Assembly (NCBI GenBank): GCA_963669295.1
Contig: OY769938.1
Location: 5,394,001 to 5,458,000 of the forward strand
Length of the DNA: 64,000 nt
From: G963669295 sp963669295
GTDB lineage: Bacteria; Bacteroidota; Bacteroidia; Flavobacteriales_D; CALLUQ01
Direction of reading: 5' to 3'
Each line of letters starts with the position of its first letter. Within the stretch, counting starts at the first letter, position 1. Under the pieces are notes generated by a model. The model searched no databases and was not told the DNA's origin. It saw only the letters and a list, made by a program, of their open reading frames with translations. Shown here one piece after another: positions 35,401 to 44,186 of the stretch. Both the position numbers and the translations under genes were made by a program.

Positions 35401-38400
35401 CCCTCCCATGCATGTGGTAAACGATGAAGTAACCATCAATGCTCCGGGGCTTACGGGCAACAATTACAGCGTAATTGTGCAAACCACCAGCGCTGCGGGC
35501 GAAGGCCCTGCCTCTGCTCCAGAACCCATTATTACGGAAAGCACCACCCTCGAAACAGCCTCCTACAACGGCAGCAGTGTTACCGCCAGTTGGGACAGCG
35601 AAACCGGTGCCGACACCTATACCATGGTGATTTACGACGGTCCTACCATCATTGCTTCGCAAGAAGTAAATGGCACCACGGGCACCATCAGCATTCAACT
35701 GGAAGCCGACAACGTTTACCATGTATTTGTATCGCTCAACAGTGGCATCTCTTACGGCCCGAAAAGCAACAGCATTACCCTACTCGATGAAGCACCGGTA
35801 ATTCAAAACGTGGTGGTTACCGATCCGTTGCACAACCAGGCCTTGTTGCCCAACATTGCCCTTACCTGGAGCACGGTAAAAGGAGCCACTGACTACATCA
35901 TTCAACTGTACGACGGCAACACCGTGGTACACACCGAAACAGTAAAAGGAGGCGATGTTTACCAATACGATTTCAACTATGCCCTGGTGGCCTGGAAATC
36001 GTATACCATAAACCTGTATGCCAAAACCAAAGACAACCGCGGCCCTGAAGGCGATAAGGTAACGGTAATTAGCGCTGCCCCTACCATTACGGAGGTCGAC
36101 TACGATGGCGAACGCATTGCCATTTCGTGGGATGCCTTGAATGAAGAAGGCGTAACCGGCTACCTGGTAAGCCTGATGGAAGATGGCGAAACCAGCACCA
36201 ATTATCCTCCGGTATACACCACGGGCACCTACATGGAAATCGATATTGAAATGACTTATTTCGATTTGTATGTGGTGGTAAACGCAGTGGGCAGCAAAAC
36301 CGAAGGGCCGGCCAGTATTCCGGTGAGTAGCATCATCGATACCGTAACCATTGATTCGGTGAGCTACGACAAAGTAACAACCCATGCCACCTGGAACACC
36401 GACGATACCGACGACAGCTATGAAATGGGCATTTACGATGGCAGCACCCTCATTTCCAGCGTAGAAGTAGAAGACGCTTCGGGCACCATCATTATGCCGC
36501 TGGGCAGTGGCGATTACGACGTACGGGTGCGGCTGGTAGAAGGCGTATCGAAAGGCCCTCTTTCCGATCCCGAGCAAATTGTAACCGAACAACCAGTGGT
36601 AATTCATGTAGACAATGCCACCACTTTAACCGAAAACGACGTGCCTGCTTCCAACGCACTCACGGTGCGATGGAACCCACTCGACACCACGGGAGTGAAG
36701 GTGTACAAAATTGACATTTACACCGGCCCAAAAATGGTATTGTCGCAACCAGTTACTGGAAATACGTACCACCAATCGTTTAACCTGCCCATGGCGGGCT
36801 GGGAATCGTACGATGCAGTAGTTTATGCCAAAAGTGGGCAATCGGAAGGGCCACCCAGCGAAGCGGTAACCCTGGTTCCTATGGCTCCGGTTATTGAACA
36901 CATCAGTTATGATGGCAACAATACCGTAGTAGAATGGGCGCCTACCGACCAGGGACTGGCCACAGGGTACCGGGTAGTGCTGGAAGAAAATGGCGCAGAA
37001 CTTACGGCCTTCCCCCCTATTCATACCAACGACACCACCGCTACTTTTGAAGGCACATTGAATGGCAGTACTACCATTACCGTGCAAGCCTTTAACGATG
37101 TGGTAGAAGGGCCCCGTTCGGTGCCTGTAGCTGTTCCGTTGGGTACTCCCGGCATTACGGAGCTATCCAACAACAACAACGTGGTAAAAGTAACCTGTAA
37201 AGAAATATCCGACAGTGCTACAACCCACCTGGTGGTGAACCTGTACCGCGAAGACATCTTGTGGCAAAGCAACACCATTCCCAATCCAAGCATGGTAGAA
37301 AATGTGGAGTTTGCCGTAAACAGCAATGCTGGCGTAACTTATCGCGTTACCATTGCTCCGGCCAATGCCATTGCTACCGGTAAGGAAACCACCTTTGCAC
37401 TGCCTAATGTAGACCCCGTATTCACCAAAATATGGTACAAGAATGCTACCACGGTATACGTGGAATGGACCAACCTTACACCACCTTCCGGCATCCACTA
37501 CCTCAACGAACCGGTAGTCGCTAATCCATTAACAGGTGAGCAATACAAGACTCCCACCAAGGACCAAAGCAGCACCACCATTCGTATTCCTTCGAACAAG
37601 GCACCGCTGCAAGGATGGCAAACCTTTGAAGCCACCCTCGAACGCCAGGTGGTTGGATCGTATGGCCCATTGCACCAAATTCCTACCACATCGCCCCTGC
37701 CGGTCATTACTGCAGTGCCAGTGGTGGAAAACCTTAGCTATGCCAACAAAACCATTGAAGCCTCGTGGAGCAACCTGTTGGAGCAAGGCATTACCGGCTA
37801 TCGGGTCATGATTTACAAAACAACGGTCGACATCAACAGTGCTCCGTGGTACGAAACGCATGTGACCACCAACAGTGTTACCATTGATAAAAACCTTACC
37901 GGCAGCGATCCGTACTTCTTCCTGGTAAGCGCTGTAGGCGATATTTCGGAAGGACGTGCCACCGAAGCCATCACTGTAGTTACCGACAAGCCCACCATTG
38001 ATAGTGTATACTACGATGGGGAATTGATTACCGTGAACTGGAGCAACAACCATACAGGCATTGAATCGTGTGTGGTAGAGCTGTATGAAGATGGGGTGTT
38101 GGTGCAAAGTGCTGATGCAGGCATTACCAACACCAGTTTGGAAGCCACTTTAGACCCTGCCTTATCCTATACCGTAGCCGTACGTTATGTAGAAGAAGGT
38201 GTTGTAGTAGGGCCGTCGAGCAATGCAGTGCCCGTACACACACAAGCCCCTGTAATTACGGGTACCAGCTATAGCAATGGCACCATTTACGTATCGGCCC
38301 AACACCTGGGCACCTTTGCCAAACTGGCGTTGTACGAAGGCGGTACATTACTGCAAACCTTTACCACAGCAGGCACCAGCCAGGGCAAGAAAACATTCAA

Positions 38401-40798
38401 CTATGCCCTCGACGAATTTGGCACCTATAGCGTAGTGATTTACGGCAAGCTGTTAAAAAGCTATAGCCCTGCCAGCAACCAGGCCGCTGTGATTGCCGCT
38501 GTTCCTACCATTGAAAGCATTAATTACAACGGTCAGCAAACGGAGGTAACCTGGGGAGCGATGAATGCCAATGTAGTGAACGGCTTTGTGGTAGAAATGT
38601 GGGTGAACAATGAAAGTGTCACCAACTTCCCACCCATCTCTACCTTCAACAACTCGCTCATTATTCCGGGTGTATTGAACACCACCGACACTTTTAAAGT
38701 ATCGGTATATGGCGTTAATGGTGTAGCGGTTGGACCTACCTCTGCCAGGGCCACCATCCTCACCAGCACCGAAAATGTGAAAAGCGTAAGCTACAGTGCC
38801 AACAACCTGGTGATTGACCTCAACAATTCGGGCAACTATTTGGCCGAATTGTATGCCGATCAAACCCTGCTGCAAAGCATTGCCTTTAACAACAACAAGG
38901 TAGTGATGGACGTGGTATTGGCTGCCGAAGGCGCTTATACCGTTGGCGTACGAAAGATAAATGGCGCAGCTACCGGGCCGGTGGGCAACACCATTGAAGT
39001 CATCACCCAGGCTCCGGTAATTCAAAGCGTGGTATACGACAACGAACAAACCGACCCTACGGTGGCACTTACCTGGAGCGCCCCGGGACAAAGCACGGGC
39101 GATACCTATACCGCCATCCTTTACCAGGACGACCCTACCCACCCCATTGCACAACAAGCGCAAGTAGGCGACACCACCACTACCCTTACTTTTACGGCAA
39201 CACCTGCGCACGACAAACAATACTTTGTGGCTGTATGGGCCGATAGCGACAGTCAAACCGGCCCCTCTTCGCCCCCTGTAGAAGTTGTTGTATCGGATGT
39301 AAACATCACCGATGTGTACTACGATGGAGCGCAGGTAAGTGCCGCGTGGGATGTACTGATGGGCAGTGGCATTACCGGCTACCAGGTAGACCTGTGGGCG
39401 GAAGGCAATACCCATGCGTTGGCCAGTACCACCACCAACAGCAACAATGCCACATTGATTGCCACATTGGCCAACAACACCAATTACGAAGTAACGGTTA
39501 CCCCCATCAGCAACAGCTCGCAAGGCACCGCCAGCACACCAGCATCGGTACCGCTGCAAGGGTACTACTTCTCTGATGTCAGCGAAAGCAATACCCCTTA
39601 CCTCTTGCGATCGGAAAAAATTCCGGCAGTTCCCAATGCTAAACCCGCCATTGCATTGTGGTTGCCCAACTTGTTCACCACCTTGCCCGAAGGCATCACC
39701 CTTCCTGCCAGCATCGACCCCAATGCAGCGGGAGTACCCTTTGGCATCGAAAAAACGGGCAATGCTACCCTACCCTACCAACTTAAGGCAGTGGCCAACA
39801 GTGCCATTTGGACCTTTGGCAGCGACAACATCAGGGCCGCGATAAAAACGCAATTCCAAACCATGATGAATGCGCTGGAAGGCCTGGGCTTGTTGCCTGG
39901 TGCCTGGTGGGAAGTACAGCAAACCTTTGTGCAAGGCATGCCCCTTACGTTTGATGAAACACTGTACTACGCCTATGGGTTCGACCCCATCAACCGCAGT
40001 GTGAACCTACAACCCGGCATGCGGGTAACCTTCGACTTTGAAGCCCATCAGTTTGTGGGCAGTGAAGACACCGACCTCAACGGCTTTGTTGGCGGTGGCG
40101 CATCGCAATACAATTTGGGCAGCTACCACTACACCATTCAAGGCAACGAATATTTAGAAACCGGATTTTCGAACTTCCTGTCGCAACTGCCCATTGAGGT
40201 AGATAACAATGTAGGCGGTGGCGGTGGTGCCATCGACATGTATGCCAACGGGTTCCGCAAGCCTTATTACAAGCTGCTTTACCCCACCACCATCAATTCG
40301 AGCGACGGCAATGGCAGCTCCAATGCCAGCACCAACGTTTCGATACTGGCTGCCGACACCATGGCCAACCTCGAAACCTATGCACAAAGCAGGAACTTCA
40401 ACACGTTGCCCGCTACCGTTGCCCTCACCTTCTTCCGTGGAAGGGTGGTGATTACCCCTGAGGTAAGGGTACTCGTGAACGGGGCGCCCACCTATGTTCC
40501 GGTAGGTAGCAGCGTGCGGCAGTTGGTAGAACAATTTACCTCCCTGCCCTACACCAAAGGACTGGCCGATCAAACCACTGCCGGGTATGGCAGTGCTGGA
40601 ATAGTGGTCACCAACATCGCTTACAAGCGGTCTACAGGCAAAGTAGTAACTGCTCCATTTGCTGCTGGTGCCACCTACACCTTCGGACAAAGTGCACCGG
40701 TACAATTCTCTTACCAGCAACTGGTGGAATACGAAAATGGCAGCGACTTTTTCGACCTGCCGGTATTGCATGGCGACACCTTAACCTTTAACAGTTAA
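29411..40798 (+). CDS. giant FN3-like repeat protein (3795 aa)
   Basis: About 37 beta-sandwich modules of 87-90 aa follow one another from residue ~15 to ~3380. Each has an AP-V-x-V-x-Y-DG start, a central W (VTATWKS, VEVHWDA type) and an aromatic IYDG/LLEDG strand, the pattern of fibronectin type III repeats. Two higher orders are visible: four super-repeats of 438-448 aa marked by PPTITKL...NTATAHW (codons at 29717, 31061, 32378, 33692), then units of about 268 aa marked by ITGYxVxLxEDG...YPP (34550 to 39371, seven markers). A distinct ~410-aa C-terminal domain starts YYFSDVSESNTPYLL. No signal peptide, membrane segment or T9SS tail is seen, which is unusual for an adhesin-like protein. It ends 3 nt before the next gene. 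Confidence 0.85.
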   Translation: MAYTEIATPGSGPAPVLTNVTFDFNSNTINVAFTNTGLSYTTYSVILFENGVPIQAATAGIGQGTLVTTASLQATNRYTVAVMGTGSPNSAYSNMYAVIVNTPVVKKLVLNGDNTATAHWKHVPGYAATVGQTGYYIKLYNSNNKPTKSIIQPTDQLHQTFELPTGYDANGGYITLSLADNGSNSSTSEKFYFNSQQVDQTTMKVYYDGSTIQATWGAPSPAPAKYKVTILSNNDEIASQEVSGLVALFEMALTNLSSYTLIVQPINDAGAYGVPSTPTDILTEKPEITGIYYNGQDLKVFWNKLSEPNIFGFYVIITTAINGNTNVQEVQATSPTKTSTPLTLSPGEFCEVAVQAEGNFTYGMPSDPVSPIQGTPKIASVDYQGNRLKASWSALVDRAPLTYLVAVMDGNTVVDSITTVDSDIEWRTALAPSLTYKLVVTAFRGNASSQPSKGKAIIVDAPEINNVTYDGSIINVGFNPIPNAPAGYAYHIHLYENGKTIQTAKAGANSGSLTPDAPLQMGNAYTVAVRAVSAGTRGPRSSFLEVLQTPPTITKLEINANNTATAHWDASLAYLAPSSTVAYALFLYKADGKPAGLPIMPTDQFQQTFDLPRGYSPDTGYYLQIQMSAGGSMAPMTAPFYLNGEVVSDVQTNNAGNSIVVTWDAATGGERYKVWLCQNGEPIEHQKVSGTAAQFDLFTNEANTYEVMVQSVNTDNAYGPLSPAAEVVTQHAEIIQTVYDGTKLVVTFDEIDDPHITGYHLLLTQNTTNGLTTTTKTVTKSPASMAMDDTNYNTIAIQAVNGNNAGPISESLEPITGIPSMVQAHYNGQELQLEWTAVSGAEGYIVLVAENGGGVSTYTTDSTRLVLDALNVTAAYTVQLFATNSRSIGPAHGKTNLLLQAPSLTGVSYDGTTINASFDKSGMPSGTSYTLLLLKDGEVIQTNGAGNGSGTLTPQNAFQPNSLYSIAVQANKGVVYGPLSTSSNLLTVPPTITKLVINNDNTATAHWESALSYLAPGDATYALFLYKANGRPAGIPPMPTNGFEQTFNLPGNYKPGNGYYLQLQMSASGSSAPLTPKFYLNSEVVTNVQTTNSGQAITATWNAATGTDRYKAWLYLDGTPIAHQKVQGTTAQFDAATNAGQYQVLVQAIDDSHSFGPLSAPANVVTQTPAIVEVRYDGNALTVSYDEVSSDAVDGYQLVVTQNTTNGLETTLHSVASSPASVPFASSNYGTVAIQALAGNNTGPVSETITPIADAPTILQANYDGGELAMEWTAVHGDDVGYTVMVSENGGSPTHYDTIGTSLKINQLNPANTYDLQVYAHSDRVMGPPDNKVTALLAAPVLSNVTYDGTVINATFNVSNMPSGCSYALLLLKDNVVIQTNRAGNGTGSLTPQNYLQPGSVYSIAVQATNGVTQGPWSNNNNLTINPPTIEKVVVDGNMVTAYWSVPKDFYPSSGTVYQLICYNSNNRPTKPIMPTNALQQTFKLPNNAAYVTVQASDPASQGPVSQPFHINTHTIDQLTAHYTNQLVTIGWQAETGADFYEVSIFEQDALLSTQIAYSESALVEVPLDEWRQYNARVRSVDGQAYGPLSGPVDILTDVPNITIADYTGNQFAGKIEVHWDAVNNYKGNYSVQLLDGNTELQTLTNQSSPATLVLAGAEAWRKYKVRVMAQSAENSSRWSRKTNVVTATPENVKVVNQGTALDVSWDPVLQSWITGYEVSLLENGAASTNYPPVYAETNHATLPYAVPTTSNDFTVVVQALSDVAAGPTSTPVGVLTMTTSIITTAYNGSLVTATWKSTSADSYIMGIYEDDTLLKSINTYNTSGSIEIALNPNDQIKYLVKVQAVVGTAVGMPDDGMYIIQTAPTVTEVDINHADNAVTVQWNEISNVQGYYANLYEGDTYLTGNQLTDKSDTTTTIDYDFEPWRSYNIKIYGYTAAGESTGPSTVLSGLVTAAPVVEEVYYNNTNVLVKWKPLQNADITGYLVTLLEDGDPVTAYPPMHVVNDEVTINAPGLTGNNYSVIVQTTSAAGEGPASAPEPIITESTTLETASYNGSSVTASWDSETGADTYTMVIYDGPTIIASQEVNGTTGTISIQLEADNVYHVFVSLNSGISYGPKSNSITLLDEAPVIQNVVVTDPLHNQALLPNIALTWSTVKGATDYIIQLYDGNTVVHTETVKGGDVYQYDFNYALVAWKSYTINLYAKTKDNRGPEGDKVTVISAAPTITEVDYDGERIAISWDALNEEGVTGYLVSLMEDGETSTNYPPVYTTGTYMEIDIEMTYFDLYVVVNAVGSKTEGPASIPVSSIIDTVTIDSVSYDKVTTHATWNTDDTDDSYEMGIYDGSTLISSVEVEDASGTIIMPLGSGDYDVRVRLVEGVSKGPLSDPEQIVTEQPVVIHVDNATTLTENDVPASNALTVRWNPLDTTGVKVYKIDIYTGPKMVLSQPVTGNTYHQSFNLPMAGWESYDAVVYAKSGQSEGPPSEAVTLVPMAPVIEHISYDGNNTVVEWAPTDQGLATGYRVVLEENGAELTAFPPIHTNDTTATFEGTLNGSTTITVQAFNDVVEGPRSVPVAVPLGTPGITELSNNNNVVKVTCKEISDSATTHLVVNLYREDILWQSNTIPNPSMVENVEFAVNSNAGVTYRVTIAPANAIATGKETTFALPNVDPVFTKIWYKNATTVYVEWTNLTPPSGIHYLNEPVVANPLTGEQYKTPTKDQSSTTIRIPSNKAPLQGWQTFEATLERQVVGSYGPLHQIPTTSPLPVITAVPVVENLSYANKTIEASWSNLLEQGITGYRVMIYKTTVDINSAPWYETHVTTNSVTIDKNLTGSDPYFFLVSAVGDISEGRATEAITVVTDKPTIDSVYYDGELITVNWSNNHTGIESCVVELYEDGVLVQSADAGITNTSLEATLDPALSYTVAVRYVEEGVVVGPSSNAVPVHTQAPVITGTSYSNGTIYVSAQHLGTFAKLALYEGGTLLQTFTTAGTSQGKKTFNYALDEFGTYSVVIYGKLLKSYSPASNQAAVIAAVPTIESINYNGQQTEVTWGAMNANVVNGFVVEMWVNNESVTNFPPISTFNNSLIIPGVLNTTDTFKVSVYGVNGVAVGPTSARATILTSTENVKSVSYSANNLVIDLNNSGNYLAELYADQTLLQSIAFNNNKVVMDVVLAAEGAYTVGVRKINGAATGPVGNTIEVITQAPVIQSVVYDNEQTDPTVALTWSAPGQSTGDTYTAILYQDDPTHPIAQQAQVGDTTTTLTFTATPAHDKQYFVAVWADSDSQTGPSSPPVEVVVSDVNITDVYYDGAQVSAAWDVLMGSGITGYQVDLWAEGNTHALASTTTNSNNATLIATLANNTNYEVTVTPISNSSQGTASTPASVPLQGYYFSDVSESNTPYLLRSEKIPAVPNAKPAIALWLPNLFTTLPEGITLPASIDPNAAGVPFGIEKTGNATLPYQLKAVANSAIWTFGSDNIRAAIKTQFQTMMNALEGLGLLPGAWWEVQQTFVQGMPLTFDETLYYAYGFDPINRSVNLQPGMRVTFDFEAHQFVGSEDTDLNGFVGGGASQYNLGSYHYTIQGNEYLETGFSNFLSQLPIEVDNNVGGGGGAIDMYANGFRKPYYKLLYPTTINSSDGNGSSNASTNVSILAADTMANLETYAQSRNFNTLPATVALTFFRGRVVITPEVRVLVNGAPTYVPVGSSVRQLVEQFTSLPYTKGLADQTTAGYGSAGIVVTNIAYKRSTGKVVTAPFAAGATYTFGQSAPVQFSYQQLVEYENGSDFFDLPVLHGDTLTFNS

Positions 40799-40801
40799 TA
40801 C

Positions 40802-43800
40802 GTGGCAGCAGCAACCTTTTCTCCGATAAGCACTACAGGACTGTACCAACTGGACGGGTATAGCAAAGGACTGTTTTACCCCTACCCGGGGCAAACAGCC
40901 CCTGCCGCTCCTGTATCGCTGGCAACTACCTGGAACACCTACAAAGGGGTGTACGTGTTTGTAGGAGAAGTGGTGAGCAGTACCACCGACTTTTTAAGCA
41001 ACCTGCAAGCCTTCTTAGGATCGCCTGCGTATGCGCAAATTCGTTTCTTGTGGATCAGCAACCCCAACGACCGTTACAGCACCTGGAGCACTCAGCAAAT
41101 TTCTGTGCCTACCGATAACGGCTCGCTGGCAAAACCTGCCACCGTGCAATTCAGGAGCTATAGCGTAGCCATGAACAAAGGCGTTAGCCTTAGCGTTGGC
41201 GGTGCTGGAGGCACCATTAAAATAAGCGACCCTGTGGGCACCCTCATTCAGTTCAACACCAACAGTGGGGCACACAGTTATTCGCTGGCGCAAAGCCAGG
41301 TAAAAGTGCGATTCAACAATAATTTAGAAGGCTGTGTACAACTCGGACTCAGCCTCAACACCACCGCTGGCAACCCCAACTTCGACACCCTCGATGTAGG
41401 ATGCCGGTACTTTGCCAACGACCCCAAACACTTGCAGGGCTATGTAGAATCGTTTTACTTTCCCATTTTCGACAACAATCAATCTGGCACAGTAAGACTA
41501 AGCGGCTACCTCGATCCATTGGATTTGCTCAACATCAGCCGCAGCTATTTCACCTTTGATGGCAATGCTACCCTCAACTCCTTTTTTCGTACCGACCTGG
41601 GGCACCCCGTAACGCTAACACCGCAAACCGGAGCTAAGTTGGTAATGAGCGTAAAACCTGTGTCGAAATATGTAAGCAATCACGACCCAGCCTACCTCAC
41701 CATCGACGGCCCATTCATTATGGATGTGCCCGAATCGACCACCAACAGCAACAACCTGCTTTGCGGACTGTCGGGCACCGAAACCATCGACTTTACCAAG
41801 CCCCACGGCACTTATGCTGGCGACATGCTGTGCTTCCAACACGGCTACCCCGCCTACTCTCCCGCCTTCCCCATTGTGGCGGGTGTAGATGAAAACAACT
41901 CCGTTTCGGGCGAAGTCATTCCACTGCTCGACAATGCCACCAACTCGCACATCACCACTGCCTATACCAGTTTAGCGAAAAGCACAGGTTACCAGCACCA
42001 CAACCACTACTTTGCGCAAAGCATTGACTCGTCGTTGTTTGCCCCCCACGAAAATGGCATTCCCGACGACGGCTTTTTAGAGGTCTTCCCCACATTTGCT
42101 TCAGTGCTCAACGACAGCGGCAATCAGTACTTCCCCATGGTGCCCTTTGCCGGCGTACCGGAAGTCACCAGTGCCGAGTCGCCCATCAACAACATCGATC
42201 AGTTTGAATTTCAAATCATCGACCCCATACGCAAAAACATTGTATCCCCACCGCCTACCTCAAGCGTTCATCCACCCATTGGTGGTAACGAAACACTCAC
42301 TGTAACCCCACAAGGTGTACAAGTAACAGTGCTGGGCGACGATACCGCACAGGTATGGGAAAAAATTATGCTGGCCACCACGGGCAGCGACACCGAAAAA
42401 ATTGAACTGGACTTTGTATCGCCCCAGGTAAAAAATGCCTTCCAGTCGAACCAGCAATTTACAGTAGTATCGAAACCCGGAGCATTGGGCGAGCTGAGCG
42501 ATGAAGTAGAAAACCCCACGCAAGGCGTACCGGTGTTTTACAACAGCACTAAAATTGAAGATTGGCCCTTTGAAGTGAACGTAGGTGCCAATGCCTATAG
42601 CGACTTCAGTAACGTGGTGCTCTTTAAATTTTGCGACGGCTCCATCATCGACTGGGCAAAAAAAACACAATCGTGGTCGAACACCGACTTCTTTATTGGC
42701 GATAGCAACCAGGTAAACCTGCAATCGTTGTGGCTGCAAAACTACTGCGCACAAATTGTAAAACAAGTAGAAGAAGAACACAACACCGCCTTTCAAAATG
42801 TATACAACATCATCAATGCCCCCGATTGGAATGGCATGCTGGTGTTGAAGGCCGACATTGGGCTCAACGACTTCCCCGAAGACTTGAAAGGACTGTTGGG
42901 AGGCATCGATACCAACATGCTCAATGCCCACCATTTTGGCATTGAAATCAACCAAATAAACCTCGATACCAACGGCAACATCGACACCCGTACGCAAAGC
43001 TCTATGTTTGGGCTCATCGACTACATCGACTCGGGCTACATCAACAGCACCGAACCTGCCCCCGACCCCACGGGCGATTACGACTACAGGATATTGACCC
43101 TGCAAGTGCTCTTCCAAAACTCGGCCATCACCAGTTTCAAGAGCAAAATGCAATTGGCCATCAACTCGTTGTTCGACGACAAAGTAACCAGCACCACCGA
43201 TGCCGATGGCGAGTTGAAATCGTACAACACCCTGCTGTTGGATGGCAGTTATGAAAACCACGACGGGCAGAAATCGTATCTGTTCAACGAAAAAGGCGAC
43301 ACCTTCTTCAACCTCAGCAACCGTATTTTGGATAGCGTTGAAGTCACCAAGGTGCAATTCAAAACCGTTTCGGAAACCGACGGCTGGGTGAACACCCGCT
43401 TCTCCATTTGGGGCAACCTGCACTTTGGCATTGTGAACGACATCGACCTGTTTTCGTTCGACAAGCTCAATTACAGCAACCTGGGCATCGACATGTCGTT
43501 TGAAGACGGCAATGGACTGAACCGTGTGTTTAAGTTTGATCCCACGCACCTGTCGTTCGACTACGCCAATAGCCTGGCACGCGACACCAGCATGGCACGC
43601 CACTTCCCCCTCACCATCAACGGGCTGGTGCGTGGAGCCGACCTGTTGATTGATGGCAGTTCGAAAACCGTGAAGTCGCCTAAAGACCTGGGCTACCTGC
43701 CAGTGGCCAATAAAGACATTGATGAAGGCAGCACCACCCTATCGCAAAACTGGTATGGCATTTCGTTCAACCTCAACCTCGGTACGTTAGGAGCACTGGC

Positions 43801-44185
43801 CTCGAAGGTGAACCTGGTGGCCAGCATCATGGTGACCTGGAGCCCGGTAACCGTAAGCACACAGCAAGGCACCAGTTACGCTGCCGGCATTTACATTAAG
43901 CTGCCCGGCACCGGAGGCAATGCCAGCATGTTTAGCCTGCAAGGCATCTTGAAGCTCACCATCGATAAGATTGAGCTATTCTATCACTCCGATACCAACA
44001 ACGGTACTGAGTACGTGTTGAAATTTACCGACATCGCCTTGAAATTCTTGCTGTTCAAATTCCCATCGAAAGGGCATACGGGCATGTACCTCTTTGGCGA
44101 CCCTAATAAACTCAATGAATTTGCTGATGAAGATGCCACCAGTAGCATGGGGTGGTATGCAGCCTATCAAGTAGACAATAGCTAA
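40802..44185 (+). CDS. large beta-rich protein of unknown function (1127 aa), GTG start
   Basis: The GTG start lies 3 nt after the preceding stop, indicating coupled translation; the first in-frame ATG is much further in. The protein opens MAAATFSPISTTGLYQLDGY and has no signal peptide. It is beta-rich throughout: VKVRFNNNLEGCVQLGLSLN, YVESFYFPIFDNNQSGTVRL, FQIIDPIRKNI, LFKFCDGSIIDWAKKTQSW. Its C-terminal third (YGISFNLNLGTLGALASKVN, GILKLTIDKIELFYHS, EYVLKFTDIALKFLLFKFP) has the same alternating hydrophobic strand style as residues 700-1100 of the 3478-aa protein of this operon, which suggests a shared fold or assembly. I recognise no family. It ends 1 nt before the first metallo-beta-lactamase gene. 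Confidence 0.75.
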   Translation: MAAATFSPISTTGLYQLDGYSKGLFYPYPGQTAPAAPVSLATTWNTYKGVYVFVGEVVSSTTDFLSNLQAFLGSPAYAQIRFLWISNPNDRYSTWSTQQISVPTDNGSLAKPATVQFRSYSVAMNKGVSLSVGGAGGTIKISDPVGTLIQFNTNSGAHSYSLAQSQVKVRFNNNLEGCVQLGLSLNTTAGNPNFDTLDVGCRYFANDPKHLQGYVESFYFPIFDNNQSGTVRLSGYLDPLDLLNISRSYFTFDGNATLNSFFRTDLGHPVTLTPQTGAKLVMSVKPVSKYVSNHDPAYLTIDGPFIMDVPESTTNSNNLLCGLSGTETIDFTKPHGTYAGDMLCFQHGYPAYSPAFPIVAGVDENNSVSGEVIPLLDNATNSHITTAYTSLAKSTGYQHHNHYFAQSIDSSLFAPHENGIPDDGFLEVFPTFASVLNDSGNQYFPMVPFAGVPEVTSAESPINNIDQFEFQIIDPIRKNIVSPPPTSSVHPPIGGNETLTVTPQGVQVTVLGDDTAQVWEKIMLATTGSDTEKIELDFVSPQVKNAFQSNQQFTVVSKPGALGELSDEVENPTQGVPVFYNSTKIEDWPFEVNVGANAYSDFSNVVLFKFCDGSIIDWAKKTQSWSNTDFFIGDSNQVNLQSLWLQNYCAQIVKQVEEEHNTAFQNVYNIINAPDWNGMLVLKADIGLNDFPEDLKGLLGGIDTNMLNAHHFGIEINQINLDTNGNIDTRTQSSMFGLIDYIDSGYINSTEPAPDPTGDYDYRILTLQVLFQNSAITSFKSKMQLAINSLFDDKVTSTTDADGELKSYNTLLLDGSYENHDGQKSYLFNEKGDTFFNLSNRILDSVEVTKVQFKTVSETDGWVNTRFSIWGNLHFGIVNDIDLFSFDKLNYSNLGIDMSFEDGNGLNRVFKFDPTHLSFDYANSLARDTSMARHFPLTINGLVRGADLLIDGSSKTVKSPKDLGYLPVANKDIDEGSTTLSQNWYGISFNLNLGTLGALASKVNLVASIMVTWSPVTVSTQQGTSYAAGIYIKLPGTGGNASMFSLQGILKLTIDKIELFYHSDTNNGTEYVLKFTDIALKFLLFKFPSKGHTGMYLFGDPNKLNEFADEDATSSMGWYAAYQVDNS

Positions 44186-44186
44186 T

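Noticed and set aside
29396..40771. Numerous minus-strand frames of 60-370 codons opposite the giant FN3-like gene
   Set aside because: All are antisense to a single uninterrupted 3795-codon frame with consistent repeat structure.
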